Positions 26,528 through 35,885 are shown, counted from the stretch's first letter. The stretch is 64,000 bases of DNA from Methanosalsum zhilinae DSM 4017 (GCF_000217995.1 NC_015676.1:1967708-2031707); one strand, 5' to 3'. Notes: generated by a model from the sequence alone, not told the origin. Translations and numbers: made by a program.

Positions 26528-27463
26528 TCAGATAGAAAATCCTATATCTGATTTATTTTTGAGCTTTATTAATATATAATTTTTCATCATTGAGGGGGTA
26601 ATATCAGCAACTTCCGACAGCCTGAACCCCTCATCAAATTCTATATTCCCGATTTTTTCATGATACTGGTCATAGGGAAGTTTTACTCTGAGTCCATTAA
26701 GCTGGAGTGTGATAGGAGAGGGTGTGAGCACGTTTGATATATCTGGCACCTGATCCTGTATTTCTTTCATGACCCTTGCTGCGAGAACTACAGGAGGATC
26801 CTTTGAGAGATCTTCCCTGACACGATCAACCAGTTCACCTACCTTTTTGTTCATAACATCAAGTGCATTTAGTTCCTCACTTTTGCGCATACGGTGTGGA
26901 ATACGTCCAATATTGCCAATATACAGATCGGCTCCTGAAACATCTTCTGTTGAAAGTTCAGGACCTCCGGTTACAACAATCGGTATTTCGATCCCTTCAA
27001 ACAAACTCGTCTTTTTGTTCATAATACAGTCACTGAATATTCCAAAGGAGTAGAGTGCAATATCATGTTCATTGATCAGTTTTCTCTCATAGTCATTAAG
27101 CATTGCAACTCTTCGCCCCATACCCCTGGCAAGTCCGATCATATTGGTGTTGGCACCATCTCTTCTGAGATGTTCAGCAATATCACAGGCCGAATGCGGA
27201 AGATGGTGATATGCAAGAGTGGGAGACACAACTGCTATCTCAACCCCTGTTAAAGGAGCTTTTGTGAGTTTGCCAAGAAGGTTTCCAGCAAGATCCTGTA
27301 CCAGAGGCACATCTTCTTTTGGAATAAACATTATGAGTGTAACTTCGGTTGCTGCAGGCGTTTTCTGTACAAGATACCCGCCAATATCCTCCAGAAGTTC
27401 AAGCATCAGGCCATGCTTGTGAATACCACCTTCATATATATATGGTTCAAGTACCCTTGACAT
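26528..27463 (-). CDS. mmp7: Methanogenesis marker protein 7
   Basis: A 311-residue protein found only in methanogens and relatives. It is known as a component of the complex that activates methyl-coenzyme M reductase, together with McrC, Mmp17, Mmp3 and component A2. Recognisable segments are YEGGIHKHG near the N-terminus, LAYHHLPHSACDIAEHLRRDGA in the middle and TGGPELSTEDVSGADLYIGNIGRIP. It has several conserved Cys and His residues but no standard cofactor motif. It is the last mmp gene of the cluster and overlaps mmp17 by 17 bases. Confidence 0.93.
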   Translation of the reverse strand: MSRVLEPYIYEGGIHKHGLMLELLEDIGGYLVQKTPAATEVTLIMFIPKEDVPLVQDLAGNLLGKLTKAPLTGVEIAVVSPTLAYHHLPHSACDIAEHLRRDGANTNMIGLARGMGRRVAMLNDYERKLINEHDIALYSFGIFSDCIMNKKTSLFEGIEIPIVVTGGPELSTEDVSGADLYIGNIGRIPHRMRKSEELNALDVMNKKVGELVDRVREDLSKDPPVVLAARVMKEIQDQVPDISNVLTPSPITLQLNGLRVKLPYDQYHEKIGNIEFDEGFRLSEVADITPSMMKNYILIKLKNKSDIGFSI

Positions 27464-28061
27464 TACTATCGCCTCCGCTGATCTTTACTAGCATTTCATG
27501 GGCCTGCTCGATCCACTTATCCTGCATTACTTCCTCACTTGCAACAAATATGAATTGGTTATCTTCAAAATAATGATAACGTACTCTAAAACCTTCAGGT
27601 GCTGCCCTTATTGCCATCTCCGCAAGTTTTGACTGGAGCGTCTTCTGAGGATCATCCACAACCATATCAGCTATCACATCGATTTCGCTTTCCGGGTCAT
27701 CACACAGTATTTTCAGAGTTCTGCGCTCTGGCTGAAGAACATTTGGACGCTGATATTTCTCCCATAGGTTCCCCAGAAGCTGCGGGAGATATTTTTCAGT
27801 GTCCAGTTTGATGAGTACACCCTTTTCACCTGAATTTGTTGTATCAAGAGTGGAAAAATCAGAGACCTTTACCGGAGAAAAACTTTTTCTCAGAACAATC
27901 GCCATCTGAAAAACAGAATCCTGTGGCCTAATAGATACGTATATTCTTCCAATAGCATTTACAAGGTTCAGGTCCGATATAATATCTTCAAGTATCATTC
28001 TATAGCTACTGGCTTCAGAATCAATTGCAGATTCCACAATAAACTCTTCAAGGACATCCAT
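27447..28061 (-). CDS. mmp17: Methanogenesis marker protein 17
   Basis: A 204-residue methanogen-specific protein that co-purifies with the MCR activation complex. It has no recognisable enzyme motif; the fold looks alpha/beta, and the C-terminal half carries the family segment GFRVRYHYFEDNQFIF. An in-frame upstream start (28091) would overlap mmp15 and lacks a ribosome site. GGAGG nine bases before ATG 28061 fixes the start just after the mmp15 stop. It overlaps mmp7 downstream, so translation is coupled along the cluster. Confidence 0.92.
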   Translation of the reverse strand: MDVLEEFIVESAIDSEASSYRMILEDIISDLNLVNAIGRIYVSIRPQDSVFQMAIVLRKSFSPVKVSDFSTLDTTNSGEKGVLIKLDTEKYLPQLLGNLWEKYQRPNVLQPERRTLKILCDDPESEIDVIADMVVDDPQKTLQSKLAEMAIRAAPEGFRVRYHYFEDNQFIFVASEEVMQDKWIEQAHEMLVKISGGDSNVKGT

Positions 28062-28065
28062 TGAA

Positions 28066-29376
28066 TCAATCCTCCACAAAACCTGATGCAAGAAGTGCTG
28101 CCCCTACAGCACCTATCAGATGTGAGTTGGGAGGTACAAGAACATCGATCTTGAGCAGATCTCCCAGTGCACGGGGTATTCCTTCAATAAGAGAAGAACC
28201 GCCTACCAGTATCAGTGGCTCATTGACCTCAATTTCCTGCAGCTGCTGTTCAAATATCTGTTCCACTACACTGTAGCAGGCTGCAGCCGCAACATCTTCA
28301 GGAGACGCCCCCTTTGCAAGTGAGTTTACGAGTGACTGAATTCCAAAAACAATACAGTAGCTGTTCATTTGAATGTTTTCCTGCATACCTTTAACAGCCA
28401 GTGATCCAAGATCAGTGATATCAACTCCAAGCCTTTTGGCAGTCATTTCAAGAAATCGTCCTGATGCACCAGCACAGATACCACCCATTGTGAACATCCC
28501 GGGTATTGCATCCTCTACAGCTATTGCCTTATTATCCATCCCACCAATATCAATTACCGTTGCAGGACCCTTTTGCCTGTCTGCAAGATACACTGCACCC
28601 TTGGAGTTTACAGTGATTTCTTCCTGAACCAGCTGGGCATTAAAATGATCCCCTATAAGAAATCTACCATAACCTGTTGTTCCGATTGCCTGGATGTGTT
28701 CTCTATCAACATCTGCCTCATCCAGAGCCTTCTGAAGGGCTTTTTCTGCACTGTCTATAACCTTTACTGTAGGTACCCAGCCCTGTCCTATAATCTTGTT
28801 ATCACGCATTACCACAGCCTTGGTTGTGGTGGACCCGGAATCAATACCTGCTGTTAGGCCAGACTGGGATTCCCTGGCCAGCAAGTTCTTGCGCCTTGCA
28901 ACAGTTGTCAGTGCCTCCATACGGGTCAGTAGTGTAGCTGCTTTTGTCCTCTCAGTGAATGAATAGCTGATCACAGGTAAATCGGAATGATGGTGTATGT
29001 ATCTTCGAACTTCATTTCTGACAATTGCAGCTTCAGCGCATCTAAAGCACGTAGTTATAAGCACACCATCGACCTTTGTAACCCCTTCAATTATCGATTT
29101 TGTGCGAGCCATTACCAGTTTAAGGTCAGGACTTGCAACTTCCAGCCCAAAATCCCTGCCCACATTATCAAGTTCATATACTGATATCTCAGGATATACC
29201 AGTTCAGCATTGACATCCTTTGCTGCTGATTCAAGTTCTGCCTGCACACCGGAATATTCAGATCCGCATGATAGCAATGCAATCTTTACAGACCTTTCCT
29301 CTGATGCACGTTCTGTTCTTCTTTTCTGAACATCATACACAGGCAGTCCTTTACCCGACAGCTGTTCTCCTGTCAC
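28066..29376 (-). CDS. mmp15: Methanogenesis marker protein 15, ASKHA ATPase of the HgdC activator type
   Basis: A 436-residue protein in two parts. The N-terminal domain (about 30-165) has an ITTCFRC motif (C110, C113) and C37. The C-terminal domain (about 174-436) is an ASKHA ATPase like the activators of 2-hydroxyacyl-CoA dehydratases: phosphate loop [23 protein letters not shown], then C301 ([11 protein letters not shown]) and C341 (NSYCIVFG). Those two cysteines stand where HgdC dimers hold their bridging 4Fe-4S cluster. HgdC uses ATP to push an electron to very low potential. The same task is needed to reduce Ni(II)-F430, so an electron-injecting role is a sound inference. It overlaps mmp5 by four bases. 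Confidence 0.93.
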   Translation of the reverse strand: MTGEQLSGKGLPVYDVQKRRTERASEERSVKIALLSCGSEYSGVQAELESAAKDVNAELVYPEISVYELDNVGRDFGLEVASPDLKLVMARTKSIIEGVTKVDGVLITTCFRCAEAAIVRNEVRRYIHHHSDLPVISYSFTERTKAATLLTRMEALTTVARRKNLLARESQSGLTAGIDSGSTTTKAVVMRDNKIIGQGWVPTVKVIDSAEKALQKALDEADVDREHIQAIGTTGYGRFLIGDHFNAQLVQEEITVNSKGAVYLADRQKGPATVIDIGGMDNKAIAVEDAIPGMFTMGGICAGASGRFLEMTAKRLGVDITDLGSLAVKGMQENIQMNSYCIVFGIQSLVNSLAKGASPEDVAAAACYSVVEQIFEQQLQEIEVNEPLILVGGSSLIEGIPRALGDLLKIDVLVPPNSHLIGAVGAALLASGFVED

Positions 29377-29879
29377 TGACCGTCCTCCTCAGAATTTTCA
29401 CTATTACCGTTCTGTGGCAGCGATTTCAAGAAATCTGCAATCTTTGATACAAATTCTCTGCCCTCATCCTCATTTCGAGGATAATTAACTTCAAGTACCG
29501 GAATATCCCTCTGTCTTATCAGATATTTGGTCAGCTCATTGGTCCTTGCACAACCCATGCATCCAAAAGCTATATCAGGTTCGTTAACGATTATTGCAGC
29601 CTCAGCCTCCTCTATCAGGGGGCCAACCAGAGCCATTCTGCCCCTTACACCAGAGGGAACCTCAACTGCTGCATACTTAAGTCCAAGCTTTGGTTCCCTG
29701 GGAGTAATGTTTAGAGGAGGGGAATCAATACCCACAGTATTTATTTTCTCCCGTATCTGTTCCATCATTACCAGTGGTCTATGTCCAAAGCGCCTTACAA
29801 GATCAGATAATATGAGGCTGGTTGTTGGATAAATCATGACTTTTGCCAATGGTCTCAACTCGCATTCATTCAGATTCAA
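29373..29879 (-). CDS. mmp5: Methanogenesis marker protein 5
   Basis: A 168-residue methanogen-specific protein. The conserved core is [16 protein letters not shown], with a CxxC that could bind metal or Fe-S, preceded by the [16 protein letters not shown] region. Its biochemical role is not established, but it is always tied to methanogenesis gene sets. The ATG lies inside the end of mmp6 (14-base overlap) and its stop overlaps the start of mmp15, so it is translated within the coupled cluster. Confidence 0.92.
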   Translation of the reverse strand: MNLNECELRPLAKVMIYPTTSLILSDLVRRFGHRPLVMMEQIREKINTVGIDSPPLNITPREPKLGLKYAAVEVPSGVRGRMALVGPLIEEAEAAIIVNEPDIAFGCMGCARTNELTKYLIRQRDIPVLEVNYPRNEDEGREFVSKIADFLKSLPQNGNSENSEEDGQ

Positions 29880-30312
29880 TAAGTTGCTTTAATTTCGATG
29901 CCTTTAATTTTTTCTTTTCTTTAAATCCTTCTGGAGAAGGAATTCCTTTTTCATATGCTTCCAGACCCTTACTTATAAGGGGAAGAATGTTGATCTCCTC
30001 CCTCAGAAAATGAAAACCTGGCCTTGGCCCTCCTCCACGAACAGCACGGCATCTTCTCTCATCTCCGGGAGAAAAACCCCTCTCTTTTACAAAAATATGA
30101 TTTGGATCCATAGAAACAACTTCATCTACAACTTTTTCCACAAATCTTCTGGGTCCCTCTACCATTATCCCGAAACATGATTCTTTCACCGTAACATCTG
30201 CCTTTGAATGATATATCTTCATAGCCACATCTGAGGGAAGGACATTTTCCGAGTTCACTACTATAATCCGGGTTATTATGTCATCAGTATCCATTTCATT
30301 TTCCGGAGACAT
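29866..30312 (-). CDS. mmp6: Methanogenesis marker protein 6
   Basis: A methanogen-specific protein of about 148 residues. The family signature is the CRAVRGGGPRPGFHFLREE stretch, with the preceding ERGFSPGDERR. An upstream in-frame codon (30342) exists, but ATG 30312 has GGGGGAAG just before it and overlaps the mmp3 end by only 17 bases. A second ATG at 30294 (MDTDD) lies just past the mmp3 stop and is also possible. The C-terminus is Lys-rich. The function is unknown; the context is MCR activation. Confidence 0.9.
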   Translation of the reverse strand: MSPENEMDTDDIITRIIVVNSENVLPSDVAMKIYHSKADVTVKESCFGIMVEGPRRFVEKVVDEVVSMDPNHIFVKERGFSPGDERRCRAVRGGGPRPGFHFLREEINILPLISKGLEAYEKGIPSPEGFKEKKKLKASKLKQLIESE

Positions 30313-31879
30313 CGTCTTCCCCCATATCAGGCATTTCCACAATATACATGAAATCTCCTTCCTTCAGGTTCTTAAGTTTATGTGGTTCAAGTACTTTACC
30401 TATGATATTTGTATTGGCAAATTTTTCTCCTGTTGGTCCAAAGAGATCATCATCTTCGATCTTGATCCCGATAGTTCCCATTCTTTTTGAGGCCTGATTT
30501 GTAATTCCAATATCCCCCGAATGAATTATTTTTGAGGGAGTGTTCTCAGGAAATATTTCTTTGTGTATTTTTAGATCTTTTTCAGGATCAAATATGTAGG
30601 TCGTGTCATAGATCATGTCTGCCTTCATGGTACCCACTCTGTTGAATTTGAGACCTACCGAGCTTCTGAAATAATCGATACTCTTTGGGGCAAGATCATC
30701 GTATAGTCTTATTTTAACCAGATTTGAAGATGGAATGGTTTTTACAATCACCTCAGATCCACCCAGTATATCAATTGTGGTTTCGGGCCTCTGCTCTACA
30801 ACAACTGCATCATCACTTTCATAACCCTCTACAATAATTTTCACACCGGATTCTAAGAGAGACTCACGAGCCTCATGTAAACTCATTCCTGAAAGCATTA
30901 TTTGGTCCGGCACTGTCAGTACAGTAAGTCTGTGACCAGGTCGGGCCATTTTTACAAGTTCGATACCCTCCTTTACATGACCAATCACAGAATGCATGAT
31001 CGTTGCCGGCATATCAGTTCTGGAAATGAACACCTTTCCTGTGCCATATCCTGCAGTTCTGACAGAAACCGAACCCTGTATACGTGGTTCAAAATTTTCA
31101 TACCTGCATTTTTCACCCTGAAGCCTGCGGTCGCAAATATAAGCACTTGCAGTTGCGTCAACTTTAAAAATGCCATTCTTTACAAGGGTAAAAAAATGTT
31201 TTACACCGTAGGGAGCATTGGGGGACATCTCTACACCGATAAATGAAAAGACCTGATCATCATGCTCAAGCCTGGTGGTGAGATCCGATGTGAATATACT
31301 ATTCCCTGCATGTTCCCACTTTATAACAGGTTTGATCTCAATGATCTCATCACCCTTATCAAGACCCATAAGAATATTCTTACCACTTACAACCCTGCCA
31401 AAGGCCCCATCCCTGGGCTGTCCGTATTCTCCGGTATGTTTCTGCCGGCATATTATAAGATGGGTATTATCAGTATCATATCCTCCTGCACCAAATAGAA
31501 CATCAAATTTATCAAAAGAAGCAGGCTCACGTTCGATACTGATATCAGCGGAGACCGATCCAAAAGCAACTGCATCCCTGCTCAGCCATCGCACACGCTT
31601 TCCTTCAAATTTTTTGAATAGTTGCACCCATGTCTGTACAGAATATTTCTCCAGATCATTTAGTTCGATCTCAACTTCTCCCTTTGATGTTATGATCCTG
31701 TAGCTTGTCACCTCTTCCTTTCGGTATTCCTCCGAAACTTTCAGAATACCTACAGAAGTGCCTGGGTTGTGAGGGGAATCTGTATGTTCCAGTGCGTCTG
31801 CTATCGTGGAGCCGCTTTTAAGTTCAACACTTTCTCCATTAACATTCAGAATAATGGTATCTTTATCCAGGATCCTCAT
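30296..31879 (-). CDS. mmp3: Methanogenesis marker protein 3
   Basis: A 527-residue protein specific to methanogens, reported in the MCR activation complex. The first 60 residues look like a small ubiquitin/ThiS-like beta-grasp (IILNVNGESVELKSGSTIADAL). A cyclophilin-like beta barrel part follows in the middle (HLIICRQKHTGEYGQPRDGAFGRVVSGKNILMGLDKGDEI). The C-terminal half repeats related strands (SGDIGITNQASKRMGTIGIKI). The protein carries a CDRRLQGEKC motif. The ribosome site AAGGAGG is ideal. It is second in the cluster, 38 bases after atwA. Confidence 0.93.
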   Translation of the reverse strand: MRILDKDTIILNVNGESVELKSGSTIADALEHTDSPHNPGTSVGILKVSEEYRKEEVTSYRIITSKGEVEIELNDLEKYSVQTWVQLFKKFEGKRVRWLSRDAVAFGSVSADISIEREPASFDKFDVLFGAGGYDTDNTHLIICRQKHTGEYGQPRDGAFGRVVSGKNILMGLDKGDEIIEIKPVIKWEHAGNSIFTSDLTTRLEHDDQVFSFIGVEMSPNAPYGVKHFFTLVKNGIFKVDATASAYICDRRLQGEKCRYENFEPRIQGSVSVRTAGYGTGKVFISRTDMPATIMHSVIGHVKEGIELVKMARPGHRLTVLTVPDQIMLSGMSLHEARESLLESGVKIIVEGYESDDAVVVEQRPETTIDILGGSEVIVKTIPSSNLVKIRLYDDLAPKSIDYFRSSVGLKFNRVGTMKADMIYDTTYIFDPEKDLKIHKEIFPENTPSKIIHSGDIGITNQASKRMGTIGIKIEDDDLFGPTGEKFANTNIIGKVLEPHKLKNLKEGDFMYIVEMPDMGEDDVSGK

Positions 31880-31917
31880 TTTCCTCCTTTTTATACATCA
31901 GATTGGACTGTCAGATG

Positions 31918-33528
31918 TTAAATATTTTCGGCTTCCATTCTCTCCTTTCCAGTAAATTCTAAAAGTACTTCTTCAGGTTCACCAATATCCACTATCTTGC
32001 CGTTTTTCATCAATGCTACCCTGTCACATACACTTTCAAGGAAATCGATATCATGAGAAACTATTATAAATGTATCGCCCATCTTCTCACGGGCATTGAG
32101 TATTGAAGAGGCAACTTCACCTTTTGTTACAGGGTCCATTGTGCCTGTGGGTTCATCCATTATCACAATATTGGGCTCCCTGATAAGCACCTGTGCAAGT
32201 GCAACCCTGTGCTTTTCCCCTTCACTGAGTTCAGTTGCCATTTTGGACAGTATATCCTTTGCTTTGCTCTCTGTGAATCCCGTTGCTGTAAGAGTTGTGA
32301 TAGCTTTTCTCACAGCAAGTTCATAGGGCAGGTCCAGACCAATTGATTCTGTGAGATTATCAATTACAGATCTCTGGATATACAATCCGTATTCCTGGTG
32401 AAGTATACCCATATACTGTGTGGCACGACCCCTATTGGAAGGACCCGGGACTGTCATGTCAATCCATTCATCACCAACTCTTACGTGCACGTCCCCGCCT
32501 GTTGGCTGGATATTACCAATCAATATCTTTGAGGTCGTGGTCTTACCTGCACCACTGGTACCTGCAAGTCCATAGATCTCTCCTTCATTGACCTCAAAAG
32601 AGATGTCATTTACAGCATATACAACCCCTCTGCTAACTGAGATATATTTTTTCACCAGATTTTCAACCTTGATTATAGGCTCCCCGCTCTCAGGCCTGGA
32701 GTTTCTTTCAATGGCTCCCACATGTTTCAGGAATTCATCTGCAACTTCTTTGGGATCACCCTCACTTACGATCTCGCCTTCTTCAAGAAAGATTGCCTTA
32801 TCAGCAACATCACTGATAACGTCAGGCCAGTGGGATGTGATTATCATTGACATATTGTAACGCCTGACAGCATTCATTATCACCTCATGGACTACATGTG
32901 AGGTATTTGGATCCAGGGTACCTGTAGGTTCATCTGCAAGCAGGAGCATTGGATTTTTCACAAGCTGCCTTGCAAGTACAACCCTCTGCTTCTCACCTCC
33001 GCTAAGATCACGGGCTACATGGGTCATTCGATGAGACAGCTGAACCTGATCCAGTATTTCCATTGCCTTTGAAAGAGCATCAGTACCGGTATATCCAATC
33101 TCAGTAAGTGCATTTGTCACATTGGAAATGACCTTCTCATCACCGTAAAGTGCAAAAGTACGCTGAAGCATGATTGCAATCCTTCGGGTTATCCTGCGTC
33201 TTACAGGGTCATGCACCGGAAGCTTTACAAAATCAGCGCTAAAAGGCTTGAGTTCACCTCCGCATTTTTCACATTTCTTGCCGGCTTTACTTGGAGGTTC
33301 AACATATTCACAATCCTCACAGCCTGCAAGATGGTATATAACTTCCCCACTGATATTACCGTATTCATCAAATCCTCGAAGCACATGCATCAGAACAGTT
33401 TTACCAGCACCGCTTTTACCAAGTATTCCAATAACTTCGCCTTCATTGATAGTTAGATTAATATTTTTTAAGACCTTTATATCCCCAAAGCTCAAATTGA
33501 GGTTCTTTATCTCTATAAATAATGACAT
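31918..33528 (-). CDS. atwA: AtwA (component A2), ABC-type ATPase for methyl-coenzyme M reductase activation
   Basis: A 536-residue soluble protein with two ABC ATPase domains and no membrane part. Domain 1 has Walker A GKSGAGKT (37-44), signature LSGGEKQR and Walker [10 protein letters not shown]. Domain 2 has [17 protein letters not shown] and [10 protein letters not shown] zinc-knuckle insert (C70, C73, C86, C89) interrupts domain 1 after Walker A. Component A2 supplies ATP hydrolysis for reductive activation of MCR. An upstream in-frame start (33591) is unlikely: GGAGG seven bases before ATG 33528 is decisive. It heads the atwA-mmp3-mmp6-mmp5-mmp15-mmp17-mmp7 cluster. Confidence 0.95.
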   Translation of the reverse strand: MSLFIEIKNLNLSFGDIKVLKNINLTINEGEVIGILGKSGAGKTVLMHVLRGFDEYGNISGEVIYHLAGCEDCEYVEPPSKAGKKCEKCGGELKPFSADFVKLPVHDPVRRRITRRIAIMLQRTFALYGDEKVISNVTNALTEIGYTGTDALSKAMEILDQVQLSHRMTHVARDLSGGEKQRVVLARQLVKNPMLLLADEPTGTLDPNTSHVVHEVIMNAVRRYNMSMIITSHWPDVISDVADKAIFLEEGEIVSEGDPKEVADEFLKHVGAIERNSRPESGEPIIKVENLVKKYISVSRGVVYAVNDISFEVNEGEIYGLAGTSGAGKTTTSKILIGNIQPTGGDVHVRVGDEWIDMTVPGPSNRGRATQYMGILHQEYGLYIQRSVIDNLTESIGLDLPYELAVRKAITTLTATGFTESKAKDILSKMATELSEGEKHRVALAQVLIREPNIVIMDEPTGTMDPVTKGEVASSILNAREKMGDTFIIVSHDIDFLESVCDRVALMKNGKIVDIGEPEEVLLEFTGKERMEAENI

Positions 33529-33596
33529 CTGTATCCTCCAGGTGGATAAATACGCATTTGAATCAAATATTCTCCTGCAGTTATTTATCATTTAAA

Positions 33597-33604
33597 TTAT
33601 ATAA
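33597..33604 (-). promoter_or_regulatory. TATA box of the MCR-activation cluster
   Basis: TTATATAA (self-complementary, 33597-33604) lies about 70 bases before the atwA start. It predicts a transcript start near 33575 and a leader of about 45 bases carrying GGAGG. The remaining gap to the HAD gene (33605-33796) is AT-rich, with no coding signal that I can see. Confidence 0.5.
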
Positions 33605-33796
33605 CACCATTGAGAAACTCTCTAAATAGTGTAATAAATCAAGAAGCGGATCAATATATACAATACCGCCTATAAGATAACATTTCCATTAACCCTGGGA
33701 TACATAAACATATCGCATATTTTTAGCGCTGTTAACATATAAAAAAAGCATGATTCATACACAAAGATGTACCAGGAACCATAGTATTGATAGAGA

Positions 33797-34600
33797 TCAC
33801 ATGGAATTTACAACATCTATCACTTCTTTTATATCATGAACTATCACATCAGCTGAGCATTGCAGTTTTTCAGATACTTTTCCCTTACCTCCAGAGATCA
33901 ATACTCCCAGGTCAGCTGCCCTTAGAGCACGTATATCATTCAGTCCGTCACCGACCATGATAACTGAATCATATTCTGATTTAAGACTATGTATGATCTC
34001 CTCTTTAGTATCCACATTTGCTATTGCAAAAACCCTCTCAAAGGGGACACCGATCCTTTCTGCCAGTGGACCAAGATTTGTCATGCTGTCACCTGAAGCT
34101 ATATAAATATCAATACCTTTGACTTTCAAGGAATCAATGGTATCGACTGTATTGGAATATATTCTCCCACCGGTGCTCAGCACATAAGCAATTCTGCACA
34201 GCTCAGAGTCCAGTATCAGCCCTTCTGCAAAATAGAACACATTTCTGCATTTGTGACGCACCCTGTATATAACATCCTGAAGGGATTGGATTTTTACATG
34301 GGGGTTCTTTTTAAGGATAAAAAATGCTTCCTGTACAGAAAACGGCTCACCTGAGCAGCTAATATCAATGGAAACATTATTTTCACATATGTACTGTACA
34401 ATTGGGATGTGTTCATCAGCTTTGAGAATATTATCAGCATCTGTGTGCAGCATGACCAGTGCCTGTCCTGCTTTTTGTGCTACCAGTGAAATTGTTTCAA
34501 TACCATCCAGTATGATACCGGTATTCGGGTCCTTTGCCACACGATACATCTGCATAAGGGTCCCTGCACTGTCAAATACCACTGCGATATTTCCTGACAT
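33797..34600 (-). CDS. Soluble HAD-superfamily protein related to P-type ATPase P-domains
   Basis: A protein of about 267 residues with the HAD core: nucleophile D10 in VVFDSAGTL, a Ser/Thr motif near IYIASGDS, and the acidic motif VMVGDGLNDIRALRAADLG, which is very like the hinge of P-type ATPases. The residue two after the nucleophile is Ala (A12), not the Asp of ordinary HAD phosphatases or the Thr of ATPases; phosphonatases also have Ala here. The substrate is therefore open. ATG 34666 would add 22 residues of poor quality, so I start at 34600, just before the nucleophile strand. It may be related to the free-standing archaeal HAD ATPase-like proteins. Confidence 0.82.
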   Translation of the reverse strand: MSGNIAVVFDSAGTLMQMYRVAKDPNTGIILDGIETISLVAQKAGQALVMLHTDADNILKADEHIPIVQYICENNVSIDISCSGEPFSVQEAFFILKKNPHVKIQSLQDVIYRVRHKCRNVFYFAEGLILDSELCRIAYVLSTGGRIYSNTVDTIDSLKVKGIDIYIASGDSMTNLGPLAERIGVPFERVFAIANVDTKEEIIHSLKSEYDSVIMVGDGLNDIRALRAADLGVLISGGKGKVSEKLQCSADVIVHDIKEVIDVVNSM

Positions 34601-34711
34601 ATACTGAAAATTTGCATCATATATGATTAGTATTTCCACAGAACAGTGTGCCCTGCAAATTCCCAAATCATTTTATCTAGATGAAAGAATAATAGCTAAT
34701 AGTAGAAAATA

Positions 34712-35413
34712 ATGTCATCCAAATTTATTATGATATTCCTGGCACTGCTCATGATCTCATCCATGCAGGCAGTGTATGCAGCCGATGAAGAATTTCCTAA
34801 GATACTTGATCAGCCATGGGATCATTCCCCCATAACCGTTTATATTGATGATATCAATGTTCCTGATGAATACAGCCCATCCTATCGTGAACAGGTAGAA
34901 ACCGCACTCAGGTACTGGGAAGAGGGTGGCAATGGTCAGCTAAGCTATAACCCTGAATTTGAGATAGTCAATGATCCACAGGCCGATATAAGAATAAGAT
35001 GGGTCAAAAATCTTCAGGAGTATGAAAATGTTGAGGATGGCGTCGCCGGCATTGCCAGACCCAGAATATCAGGAAACAGATTTGTGTATGTGGAAATCGT
35101 GCTTGAGACCGGGAACTATCAGGGATTTGCATGGAGGCAATACGGAGATGCAAACATGTTAACCGTTGCCAAACATGAGATCGGGCATGCTCTTGGACTT
35201 GGCCACAGTAATGATCCGGGAGATATAATGTATCCTACATACAAGCAGAGAGAAGACATCAATCCATTGCTTGTAAGGGATACTCTTCCCCTTGTAATAG
35301 GATCTATTTTTATGATACTGATCATCACCGGATTTCTGGCCACTGGGTGGTACCGACACAGAAAACAGAGGGAACAGCTTGAAAGAGAATACATTCAACA
35401 GAATGAAGAATGA
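34712..35413 (+). CDS. Exported matrixin-like zinc metalloprotease with C-terminal membrane anchor
   Basis: A 233-residue protein. Residues 1-23 form a typical signal peptide ending VYA. The catalytic domain ends with the metzincin motif H155-E156-x2-H159-x5-H165 (KHEIGHALGLGH), followed by the Met-turn DIMYP (M173). One transmembrane helix (about 192-212) and a basic cytoplasmic tail finish the protein, so the protease faces outward on the cell surface. The substrates are unknown, with S-layer or envelope proteins as candidates. It overlaps the ogt gene at its 3' end. Confidence 0.88.
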   Translation: MSSKFIMIFLALLMISSMQAVYAADEEFPKILDQPWDHSPITVYIDDINVPDEYSPSYREQVETALRYWEEGGNGQLSYNPEFEIVNDPQADIRIRWVKNLQEYENVEDGVAGIARPRISGNRFVYVEIVLETGNYQGFAWRQYGDANMLTVAKHEIGHALGLGHSNDPGDIMYPTYKQREDINPLLVRDTLPLVIGSIFMILIITGFLATGWYRHRKQREQLEREYIQQNEE

Positions 35414-35801
35414 TCTTAATATGATCATTGATCTTGAAAAATATTTCAGCGGAGATCCTGTGGATTTTTCCGGATATGATCTGGACCTTTCCGGTCTAAC
35501 CACCTTCCAGCAGAATGTCCTGGAAAAAGTACGCAGTGTTCCCTACGGACACACCATTACTTATAAAGAACTTGCAGAAAGAATAGGAAAACCCCGTGCC
35601 TTCCGGGCAGTTGGCCAGGCCCTTGCATTGAATCCATATCCGGTTCTTATCCCATGCCACAGGGTAGTCTCTGCCCATGGGACTGGGGGATACTGTGGTG
35701 GTTTTAAAAAAAAGGATCTGAAATTCAAGATGATGTTACTGCATATGGAAAAAAATCAAACAGGTATTGCACCCAGATCAACGGCTGATGACCCCAGTTA
35801 A
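35403..35801 (+). CDS. ogt: Methylated-DNA-protein cysteine methyltransferase (Ogt/MGMT)
   Basis: A DNA repair protein that takes the methyl group of O6-methylguanine onto its own Cys (C85 in IPCHRVV, counted from ATG 35403). The family recognition helix RAFRAVGQALALNP precedes it and GGYCGGFKKK follows. Only a short N-terminal part is present, as in small archaeal forms. The start is uncertain: TTG 35379, ATG 35403 and ATG 35421 are all in frame. The first two overlap the metalloprotease gene, and AGAGGGA lies before the TTG. Identification is secure whichever start is used. Confidence 0.93.
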   Translation: MKNDLNMIIDLEKYFSGDPVDFSGYDLDLSGLTTFQQNVLEKVRSVPYGHTITYKELAERIGKPRAFRAVGQALALNPYPVLIPCHRVVSAHGTGGYCGGFKKKDLKFKMMLLHMEKNQTGIAPRSTADDPS

Positions 35802-35877
35802 TCTTTCGCGATACATAATATCAATTTATCCATCCAATTTTATCCGGACCTGTAACTGTTCACTTACGTTAAATTGA

Positions 35878-35885
35878 TATATAAA
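35878..35885 (+). promoter_or_regulatory. TATA box of the aIF5A-speB operon
   Basis: TATATAAA at 35878-35885 is a near-ideal archaeal TATA box about 95 bases before the aIF5A start. The expected transcript start is near 35907, with a leader of about 70 bases containing AGGAGAA next to the ATG. Confidence 0.6.

Noticed and set aside
33170-33595. 141-residue plus-strand frame opposite atwA
   Set aside because: It is antisense to the first ABC domain and zinc knuckle of AtwA, with no independent support.
33735-33750. TATA-like ATATAAAAAAA on the plus strand in the atwA-HAD gap
   Set aside because: No gene or structured RNA follows it; a transcript would run antisense into the HAD gene. This is AT-rich background.
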